Of a stretch of DNA of 5,250 bases, positions 1 to 5,170 are shown piece by piece. Each line of letters opens with the position of its first letter. Position 1 is the first letter of the stretch. The position numbers were made by a program, and so were the translations under genes. Below the pieces are notes generated by a model. That model worked only from the letters and a program-made list of their open reading frames with translations. It had not been told where the DNA came from and ran no database searches. This DNA comes from JBECKQ01 sp040235375 (GTDB lineage Bacteria; Planctomycetota; Phycisphaerae; UBA1845): positions 1 to 5,250 of the forward strand of contig JBECKQ010000232.1 of assembly GCA_040235375.1 (NCBI GenBank), given 5' to 3'.

Positions 1-326
1 TCCGGAAACCCGTAAAGAATCAGGCCCAGCAGAAACAGCATCGCGCTTCGCTTGAGCACCTGCACCAGCAGCGCGCCGCGGCTGTGCCCCTGCTCCATCC
101 GCCGGCGAAACGACAGCGTCATCGATACGCCCACGATGAACAGAAAGAACGGGAATATCAGGTCCGTCGGCGTCCAGCCGTTCCAATGCGCGTGCTCGAG
201 GGGCGAGTATTTGTGCTGCCACGTGCCGGGATTGTTCACCAGGATCATCCCGGCGATCGTGATGCCACGAAACGCATCGAGCGACTGCAATCGCGTCGGC
301 GGAGCAAGCGGGGCAATCTCAGTCAT
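1..326 (-). CDS. HGSNAT/NagX-like membrane acetyltransferase, N-terminal 108 residues (runs off left edge)
   Basis: Partial gene: the start codon and 108 codons are present and the rest lies beyond the left edge. Residues 12-20 (RLQSLDAFR) followed by GITIAGMILVNNPGTW, a loop with HAHWNGWTPTDL (45-56) and the hydrophobic stretch IFPFFLFIVGVSMTLSF match the opening of the heparan-alpha-glucosaminide N-acetyltransferase family (COG4299). Family members are multi-pass membrane proteins that pass an acetyl group from acetyl-CoA across the membrane to an amino sugar or glycan. Membrane segments are visible at about 19-32 and 57-73, with a third beginning near 94. From memory, the family's active-site histidine lies in the loop before WNG, so H45 or H47 is the candidate. 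The ATG overlaps the end of the upstream deacetylase gene by 8 bases, which suggests translational coupling; only a weak GAGA-type ribosome site precedes it. Family membership is fairly sure; the substrate is unknown. Confidence 0.85.
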   Translation of the reverse strand, partial: MTEIAPLAPPTRLQSLDAFRGITIAGMILVNNPGTWQHKYSPLEHAHWNGWTPTDLIFPFFLFIVGVSMTLSFRRRMEQGHSRGALLVQVLKRSAMLFLLGLILYGFP

Positions 327-1215
327 GCAACATCTCGTCGATTCGCGCGAAAGTGTACCCCCGCCGGCGCAGCTCGTCGATCAGCGGCTTCAACTGCGCG
401 TGCATCTTGTCCTGCCGCTGCGACCCGAGATGCAACAGCAGCAGAAAGCCGTTCAGCCCCTCCGCCTGCGACCGCTCGAACTTCAGCACGTCGTCACGGA
501 TGACGCCCGACGGCACAAAGCCCGCCTCGCCCTCCGGAATCCAGTCGCGATTCGAGCCGCTTCCCGGCGTGAAATTGAACAGCACGACGCCCACGCGCCG
601 CGCCCAGCCAACCTGGTCCGCGTTGTACCACTCGTACGGCGGGATGAAGTAGACCCGCTCGCCGTCGCCCACCGCGCCGAGCGCCCGCAGCTCTGCGATG
701 TTCGTCTCGAGATCGCTTCGGAAGAACGCCTCGCTGACCACGCTCCGGTCGCGATCCTCCCAGGCGCAGTACAAAGGGTGCGAATCGGAATGCGGCCCGA
801 CGTAGTGCCCCTCGGCCACCATCCGCCGCACCAGCTCGCGCCGCTCCGGAACTGCGAGATAACCGCCCGTCACAAAGAACGAGGCCTTCACCCCTTCGTC
901 GCGAAGCGTGTCGAGAATCGGCGCCGTCCCCTCGCCGTAATCCCCGCCGGTGAAGATGAGCGCGATCCGTTTGCGGCTCGTATCGCCGCGGACGATGCCG
1001 CCCCGGTCATACGTCCATCGCGGGTTGATCGCGCACGTCGTACGAACTGCGTCCTTGCGCTGGTTACACCCAACCGGCAAGACGCACGCCACAAGGAGGA
1101 ATGCGTGGAGCAGGCGGCGAAAATGCCCGTGCCGCGCGAGCGCTGTGCGTCTGCGGCAAACCCGTCGTGCCGGATCTACCGACCGTTCCCCGCCACGTTG
1201 ACGACCGAGTTCCAT
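319..1215 (-). CDS. Deviant NodB-like polysaccharide deacetylase, probable lipoprotein
   Basis: A 298-aa protein. NodB-family enzymes are metal-dependent and remove acetyl groups from polysaccharides such as peptidoglycan or chitin-like chains. The fold's motifs appear in order: motif 1 region ALIFTGGDYGEG (85-96), motif 2 HSDSHP (142-147, both metal-binding histidines kept), motif 3 region FIPPYEWYN (190-198), motif 4 region NFTPGSGSNRDW (214-225) and motif 5 LLLLH (258-262). The canonical TFDDG is replaced by IFTGGD and the Arg of RxPY by Ile, so the catalytic aspartates are changed or shifted (D92 is the nearest). The pattern recalls a subgroup I associate with Bacteroidota and planctomycetes (from memory). 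An Arg-rich leader, a hydrophobic stretch (35-48) and cysteines at 44 (LVAC) and 50 suggest a lipoprotein signal. The ATG at 1215 is the only ATG upstream of the signal and lies 40 bases inside the ATPase gene, so the exact start is uncertain. Confidence 0.8.
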   Translation of the reverse strand: MELGRQRGGERSVDPARRVCRRRTALARHGHFRRLLHAFLLVACVLPVGCNQRKDAVRTTCAINPRWTYDRGGIVRGDTSRKRIALIFTGGDYGEGTAPILDTLRDEGVKASFFVTGGYLAVPERRELVRRMVAEGHYVGPHSDSHPLYCAWEDRDRSVVSEAFFRSDLETNIAELRALGAVGDGERVYFIPPYEWYNADQVGWARRVGVVLFNFTPGSGSNRDWIPEGEAGFVPSGVIRDDVLKFERSQAEGLNGFLLLLHLGSQRQDKMHAQLKPLIDELRRRGYTFARIDEMLHD

Positions 1216-2432
1216 TCGCCGTATTGGTTGGCTTCCTTCTCGGGGTTGGCTTCGTCGTGTGACCAGCGGCCGTCGACCACCAGCCGGTAACGGTAACGTC
1301 CCGGCGGCAGCGGGATCAAGGCCTCAAAACTCTCGCCGACGCGACGCATCGGCGTCGTCTGCGGCGACCAGTCGTTGAAGTCGCCGGCCAGATGCACGTC
1401 CGACGCATCCGGCGCCGCACAGCGGAACAGAATGCCCTCCGGCGTCTGCATGGCCCCGTAGATGCGCTCGATTTTCCGCTCGATCTCCTCCGCGGTCGAC
1501 TGCGGTTCCTGCCGACGGGCCACCGCCTCGCGAACGCCCGACTTGACGCCCCCCAGCTTCGCCGCCGGCCGGCTGATCAGGCTCGACGTCGTCGCCAGCA
1601 GCTTCTCCGCCTCCGCCGCCATCCGCTCCGCTTCCTGCAGCATCGTCTCCGTCGGCACGCGCGCCGGCTCCGTGCTCATCATCTCGCGAGTGAGCTTCAG
1701 GAAATCGCGCGCCCCCATGCTCGTCGGCGCGAACTCGGTGATCGGCTGGCCGTAGCTCGACCCTTCCTTCAGCTTCGTATTGAAGTTGATGATCGTGTCG
1801 AACATGATGTTGCCGAACCGTTTCCGCAGCTCGGCGAGAATCTCGCGGGCCAGCTTCGTACGGATGTCGTACTGGTTCGCCAGCACGCGCACCGAACGCT
1901 GCCGCTGCTCGGCCGAATCCAGCTCCTTGATCGTCTGCAACTGCTGTGTCAGACCGTGCAGGGCGAAGAACCCCGTGTCCACCGGGATGATGACGTCCGT
2001 CGCCGCCTGCAACGCGTTCCGCGTCAGCAGCCCGACGTGCGGTGGGCAGTCGATCACGGCATAGTCGTACGACCCCTCGACGCTGACGAGCATCTCCGCC
2101 AGCAGGTGGTCGTTCCGCGTGTCCTTCGGCAGCTCTGACTCGAACCGGCAAAGGTCGAGCTTGGACGGCGCCAGGTCCAGGTTCGGCGTGATCTGCCAGC
2201 GAATCCGCTCGAGCTCGACCGCCTCGCCTTTGCGCTGGCTCATCAGGCAGTCGAGCACGCTCAGGTCGATCTGGTCCTCGGGGACCGCCAGGCCCAGGGC
2301 GCAATGCCCCTGTGGGTCCATGTCCACCAGCAGCACCCGCCGCCCCTCGCGCGCCAACATCGCCGCAAGGTTGATCGCAATCGTGGTCTTACCGCATCCG
2401 CCTTTTTGATTTGTAACCGTGATGGTTCTCAT
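1176..2432 (-). CDS. ParA/MinD-type ATPase fused to a C-terminal CBM48/AMPK-beta-like glycogen-binding domain
   Basis: A 418-aa two-domain protein. Residues 1 to about 255 are a ParA-family ATPase: deviant Walker A KGGCGKTT (10-17, signature Lys10), Walker A' LLVDMDPQG (34-42), Walker B VIDCPPHVGLLTRNAL (126-141), and the C-terminal ParA block GQPITEFAPTSMGARDF (228-244). Such ATPases dimerise on ATP, bind DNA or membrane, and position plasmids, chromosomes or protein cargo. Residues 262-326 form a charged linker with helical, coiled-coil-like stretches (263-281, 314-326). Residues 333-418 resemble the AMPK-beta/CBM48 glycogen-binding domain: VHLAGDFNDWSP (346-357), GRYRYRLVVDGRW (378-390) and closing WNSVVNV (407-413). 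The frame is open further upstream, but the ATG at 2432 puts the family's usual M-x-x-I-x-V-x-N-Q-K-G-G at the N-terminus. No ParB is in view. It is first in a leftward operon with the deacetylase and acetyltransferase. Both domains are secure; the combined role is unknown. Confidence 0.9.
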   Translation of the reverse strand: MRTITVTNQKGGCGKTTIAINLAAMLAREGRRVLLVDMDPQGHCALGLAVPEDQIDLSVLDCLMSQRKGEAVELERIRWQITPNLDLAPSKLDLCRFESELPKDTRNDHLLAEMLVSVEGSYDYAVIDCPPHVGLLTRNALQAATDVIIPVDTGFFALHGLTQQLQTIKELDSAEQRQRSVRVLANQYDIRTKLAREILAELRKRFGNIMFDTIINFNTKLKEGSSYGQPITEFAPTSMGARDFLKLTREMMSTEPARVPTETMLQEAERMAAEAEKLLATTSSLISRPAAKLGGVKSGVREAVARRQEPQSTAEEIERKIERIYGAMQTPEGILFRCAAPDASDVHLAGDFNDWSPQTTPMRRVGESFEALIPLPPGRYRYRLVVDGRWSHDEANPEKEANQYGEWNSVVNVAGNGR

Positions 2433-2612
2433 GATGTGCCGGGGCTTTCCCGCCGTCCGTAGCGAGGCGATCCTGATGACAAGGTACCCGCGAGCCCGCC
2501 TCCTGCTGCCCGCAAGGGTACGAACGCCCGATAAAGCCACCTGCGCCCGGGTGCCTATCGGCTCCCAGTGCTGGCACACTTCAATCTATCGATGCCTGTT
2601 CACTTTGCAAGG

Positions 2613-2620
2613 ATATTATC
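2613..2620. promoter_or_regulatory. AT-rich core, possible -10 element in either direction
   Basis: The plus strand reads ATATTATC; TATTAT (2614-2619) matches the sigma-70 -10 consensus TATAAT at five of six bases. The minus strand reads GATAAT, also five of six. No convincing -35 hexamer sits at 16-18 bases on either side, and planctomycete promoters are poorly characterised, so this is only a candidate for the lipoprotein gene, the ATPase operon, or both. Confidence 0.25.
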
Positions 2621-2726
2621 GGTCTCGCATTCCGAATTCTGCGGGCCGTGCCGTCCGCCCGCGCGACCCCGCTTTTCAAATTCACAAGCGCCCACCGACT
2701 GCCGATTCCAATCCTGGGAACACCCA

Positions 2727-2759
2727 AGCGCGCGGCGCACGCTGCGCGCTGCGTCTTTT
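2727..2759 (+). terminator. GC hairpin plus short T-run in the leader of the lipoprotein gene (attenuator-like)
   Basis: AGCGCGCGGC (2727-2736) pairs with GCTGCGCGCT (2741-2750) through ten pairs, one of them G-U, around a GCAC loop. GCG and then TCTTTT (2754-2759) follow. The shape is that of a Rho-independent terminator with a weak U-tract. It sits 26 bases before the ATG at 2785, with no rightward gene upstream in the window, so it would act within the 5' leader as an attenuator or stability element. It could also be a chance product of GC-rich DNA. Confidence 0.35.
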
Positions 2760-2784
2760 GCCACACGAACGTGGGATTTGCAGC

Positions 2785-4479
2785 ATGACACCGAACCGCT
2801 CGCGAAGATTGCTCAACTACCTCGTCGGCATCATTACGTTCATCACCGTGCTGGCCATCGCCTCGTGCACCACGTCGGTGACGCCGCAAGGTGACACCGG
2901 CTCCCTGTGCCTCCAGCTCGAAAACGCCGCCAAGGCCACCGTGGATATCCACGTCGAGCTGCTCGATGACGACGGCGGGCCCCTCGCGGCCGCCGCCGCC
3001 GATACCATTGATATCCCCGTCGTCACCGTCACGGGCGACGGCGTCCAGTATTCCACCCTCCAGCCGATCGGCGCCGCCGCCGCCGCTCAGAGCGCCGCCG
3101 GTTCCGCCTCCGACAGCTCCCTCGCTCTCATCCGCGTGCCGGGATACCAGTTGGCCACCGGCAGCCTGCTCTGCCCGCCGATGATCCGTATCACCGCCCA
3201 GGTCACCGATGGAGAATCCGCCGTGCTGCTCTCCGGCGACGGCTCCGGCACGCCGGGCTTTGACGACGGCAGCATCGGACCCAACGGCGAACGCTACCTC
3301 ATCCGCGGCATCAACTACGCCTGCGGCGAGACCATCATCATCCGCGTCGATGACGACGGCTCCGGCGCCGGCACCGGCGCCGGCAGCGCAGCACGCGGAC
3401 GTGTCGCCGTCGTGGCTACCGGGAACCTGTCGCCCTTCGGCCCGATCGACGACGGCAGCAGCACCGGGCCTGACGCCACCACCGACGGCCTCCCCGACGG
3501 CGCCGTGGCCACCGCCGTAGACATCCGTGTCGACAATCGCACGGCCACCCTCGCACTCGTCGATTTCAGCGTTGGTAGCAGCTCCGGCAGCACAACGAGC
3601 ACTGGCGAGGACCTGCAAGTCAACGTGGCGCCCGAATCGATCACGGAAGGCTCCATCGTCTGCGGCGCGCGCCTGACCATCAAGGCCCGCTTCCCCAACA
3701 CCGACCGGCCCGCCGGCGAATCCGCCACCGCCGAGTACCCCGACGCCCTCATCATCCTCACCGGCGACGGCACCGGCTCGCCCGGATTCGACGAAGCCAG
3801 CATCGGCCAGTCCGGCGAGCGCATCCTCATCGCCGGCACCCACTTCACCTGCGGCGACACCGTCTCCGTCCTCATCGCCGACGACAGCGCCGTGCTCACC
3901 CCGCAGGGCTTCAACGCCCTCGGGCTGGGAGCCGGCACCGTCCAGGTGGCCGGTGAGGGCGAGGATGTTCAGCCGGACGACGACGTGCCCGTCGCCGAGC
4001 CGGACGTGACCGTCAGCGTCAACAACACGACCGCCGAGTTCATCCGCATCAACGTGGTCAATGGCCTCGCCAGCCTCGGCAAGCAGAGCAACGTCTACGT
4101 GCCCCCCTCGGCGGTGACAGAAGGTGTCATGAGCTGCGGCGAGCAGTACACGATCAGCGCCTACTCGCTGGTGCCCGAGGCGCTCGACGGCCTGCTCGAC
4201 CAGGTGCTGATCGTCCTCCAGGGCGACGGCACCGGCACCCCCGGATTCGATGACGGCAGCGTCGGCGCCACCGGCCAGCGCCTCCTGCTCAAGGACGCCC
4301 ACTACGCCTGCGGCGACACGATTCAGATCGACGTGACCGACCCCGGCCAGCCCGGCTTCGACGAGCCCGACACCCTCGACACCAACGGCGTCAAAACCGG
4401 CTTCCAGGACCTCAACGGCAACGGCATCCAGGACGCCGTCCCCGACCGCCTCGGCGAAGGCACCGTCACCGTCGAATGA
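2785..4479 (+). CDS. Predicted lipoprotein of three tandem GDGxGxPGFD modules, function unknown
   Basis: A 564-aa protein I cannot assign to a named family. Residues 1-28 are a classic lipoprotein signal: basic RSRR (5-8), hydrophobic core (12-26) and lipobox IASC with Cys28 as the lipidation site. This fixes the ATG at 2785, although the frame is open upstream; GTGGG at 2771-2775 is only a weak ribosome site. The mature part holds three divergent copies of one module, about 40-192, 243-368 and 405-520. Each has a beta-rich lead (VDIHVELL, VDIRVDN, VTVSVNN), a first Cys (130, 293, 451), a GDG[ST]G[ST]PGFD signature (151-160, 327-336, 480-489) continuing to SxG and a hydrophobic strand, then a second Cys in [AT]CG[ED]T (180, 356, 509). 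Ala- and Gly-rich linkers join them. The C-terminus has DLNGNGIQD (542-550), resembling a calcium-binding EF-hand/thrombospondin-3 loop. A surface or periplasmic structural or adhesive role is inference only. Confidence 0.85.
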   Translation: MTPNRSRRLLNYLVGIITFITVLAIASCTTSVTPQGDTGSLCLQLENAAKATVDIHVELLDDDGGPLAAAAADTIDIPVVTVTGDGVQYSTLQPIGAAAAAQSAAGSASDSSLALIRVPGYQLATGSLLCPPMIRITAQVTDGESAVLLSGDGSGTPGFDDGSIGPNGERYLIRGINYACGETIIIRVDDDGSGAGTGAGSAARGRVAVVATGNLSPFGPIDDGSSTGPDATTDGLPDGAVATAVDIRVDNRTATLALVDFSVGSSSGSTTSTGEDLQVNVAPESITEGSIVCGARLTIKARFPNTDRPAGESATAEYPDALIILTGDGTGSPGFDEASIGQSGERILIAGTHFTCGDTVSVLIADDSAVLTPQGFNALGLGAGTVQVAGEGEDVQPDDDVPVAEPDVTVSVNNTTAEFIRINVVNGLASLGKQSNVYVPPSAVTEGVMSCGEQYTISAYSLVPEALDGLLDQVLIVLQGDGTGTPGFDDGSVGATGQRLLLKDAHYACGDTIQIDVTDPGQPGFDEPDTLDTNGVKTGFQDLNGNGIQDAVPDRLGEGTVTVE

Positions 4480-4483
4480 GCAA

Positions 4484-4525
4484 GTGTTCAGTTTTCAGTG
4501 CTCAGTGTTCAGTATTCAGCGTTCA
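4484..4525 (+). repeat. Six tandem 7-bp heptamers (consensus GTGTTCA)
   Basis: Exactly six head-to-tail units: GTGTTCA, GTTTTCA, GTGCTCA, GTGTTCA, GTATTCA, GCGTTCA. The first G and terminal TCA never change; positions 2-4 vary. The array begins 4 bases after the lipoprotein stop codon. A GAACAC just after it (4529-4534) is complementary to GTGTTC of units 1 and 4, so the transcript could fold back. The AT-rich composition contrasts with the surrounding GC-rich DNA. Confidence 0.85.
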
Positions 4526-4537
4526 GTCGAACACTAG

Positions 4538-4555
4538 GTGATCGTGCGCGATCAC
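4538..4555. terminator. Perfect 7-bp stem-loop downstream of the lipoprotein gene
   Basis: GTGATCG (4538-4544) and CGATCAC (4549-4555) are perfect complements around a TGCG loop. It lies 58 bases past the stop codon, where an end-of-transcript structure would be expected. No T-run follows, so a standard Rho-independent terminator is not supported; a 3'-end stabilising hairpin or a protein-binding dyad is equally possible. Confidence 0.4.
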
Positions 4556-4575
4556 ACGCCGAATAGCGACGCCTT

Positions 4576-4596
4576 GTAGGGCGGGCTCTGCCCGCC
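4576..4596 (+). repeat. REP-like element A (first of four copies)
   Basis: GTAG (4576-4579) is followed without a gap by GGCGGGC (4580-4586), loop TCT, and GCCCGCC (4590-4596), a perfect 7-bp stem. Identical copies start at 4726, 4876 and 5026. The 35 bases at the start of each unit that contain it are invariant in all four copies. Confidence 0.8.
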
Positions 4597-4642
4597 GATC
4601 GTTCCGCCGACCATGCTTCTCCGCCCGGAGGACGCACCAACT

Positions 4643-4673
4643 GTAGCCGGGGACTTCAGTCCCTGGGGACGGC
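4643..4673 (+). repeat. REP-like element B (first of four copies), two-level stem
   Basis: GTAG (4643-4646) precedes an inner hairpin GGGAC (4650-4654), loop TTCA, GTCCC (4659-4663). An outer stem of GCCG (4646-4649) with CGGC (4670-4673) encloses it, leaving TGGGGA unpaired on the 3' side. The second GGGAC-like run (4666-4670) could compete for the same GTCCC. Hairpin bases are identical in all four units, but the leading tetranucleotide is GTAG, GTGG, GTGG and GCAG in units 1 to 4. Confidence 0.7.
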
Positions 4674-5170
4674 CGCCTCATCCCTTTCTTTCTTCCACCG
4701 TCGGCGGGCGTCGTTTTGAAGCCTTGTAGGGCGGGCTCTGCCCGCCGATCGTTCCACCGCCCATGCTTCTCCGCCCGGAGGGCGCGCCAACTGTGGCCGG
4801 GGACTTCAGTCCCTGGGGACGGCCGCCTCATCCCTTTCTTTCTTCCACCGCCGGCCGGCGTCGTTTTGAAGCCTTGTAGGGCGGGCTCTGCCCGCCGATC
4901 GTTCCACCGCCCACGCTTCTCCGCCCGGAGAACGCACCAACTGTGGCCGGGGACTTCAGTCCCTGGGGACGGCCGTCTCATTCCTTTCTTCCTTCCACCG
5001 CCGGCGGGCGTCGTTTTGAAGCCTTGTAGGGCGGGCTCTGCCCGCCGATCGTTCCACCGCCCATGCTTCTCCGCCCGGAGGACGCACCAACTGCAGCCGG
5101 GGACTTCAGTCCCTGGGGACGGCCGCCCCATCCCTTTCTTTGTTCCACCGCCGGCGGGCCTCATTTTCAA

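Larger units (their letters stand above)
2433..2784. other. Divergent intergenic region, no supported gene
   Basis: This 352-base stretch separates the leftward ATPase operon from the rightward lipoprotein gene. Open frames extend into it from both sides only because stops are rare at high GC; they show no recognisable protein features. It must hold promoters for both directions. Visible elements are a short dyad (GTGC-TG-GCAC) at 2568-2577, an AT-rich core at 2613-2620 and a strong hairpin at 2727-2750. The middle (2576-2635) is clearly more AT-rich than the flanking genes. Confidence 0.7.
4571..5170. repeat. Array of four 150-bp tandem units with REP-like GTAG-hairpin elements
   Basis: Units begin at 4571, 4721, 4871 and 5021 with GCCTTGTAGG and keep an exact 150-base period with no insertions or deletions. 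Only about 18 of the 150 positions vary; the last unit diverges near its right end. Each unit holds, in order, GTAG directly followed by a 7-bp GC hairpin (unit positions 6-26), a CTCC-GCCC-GGAG hairpin (49-60) and a GTAG-related tetranucleotide before a GGGAC-TTCA-GTCCC hairpin (73-93). GTAG immediately 5' of a GC hairpin is the known signature of REP elements processed by RAYT (IS200/IS605-related) transposases. No RAYT gene is in the window. Because 150 is a multiple of three, long open frames cross the array on both strands; they carry no coding evidence. Confidence 0.95.

Noticed and set aside
52..1290. Long plus-strand open frame (412 codons) opposite the deacetylase gene
   Set aside because: It is antisense to a gene with clear NodB motifs and to the acetyltransferase start, has an Arg/Pro/Ala-rich composition with no domain, and reflects stop-codon scarcity at high GC.
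1324..2304. Minus-strand frame (326 codons) overlapping the ATPase gene
   Set aside because: It is out of frame with the ParA motifs and gives a Gly/Arg/Ala/Asp-rich translation with no recognisable features.
2568..2577. GTGC-TG-GCAC dyad as an operator for the divergent genes
   Set aside because: Arms are only 4 bp and there is no neighbouring regulator gene or second copy, so a specific operator call is not supported.
2433..2784. tRNA, riboswitch or other known structured RNA in the divergent region
   Set aside because: No cloverleaf, T-loop sequence or recognised riboswitch core was seen; only the single hairpin at 2727-2750 stands out.
2581..4302. 573-codon minus-strand open frame opposite the lipoprotein gene
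   Set aside because: The plus strand has a textbook lipoprotein signal and three diverged protein-level repeats; the antisense product is low-complexity Gly/Ala/Asp/Val and has no signal or domain.
4523..5170. 215-codon minus-strand frame across the 150-bp repeats
   Set aside because: The 50-residue protein periodicity follows from a repeat length divisible by three; sequence is conserved in DNA hairpins rather than by codon, and several frames stay open at once.
4571..5170. CRISPR array
   Set aside because: The whole 150-bp period is nearly identical; there are no short repeats separated by unique spacers, and no cas gene is in view.
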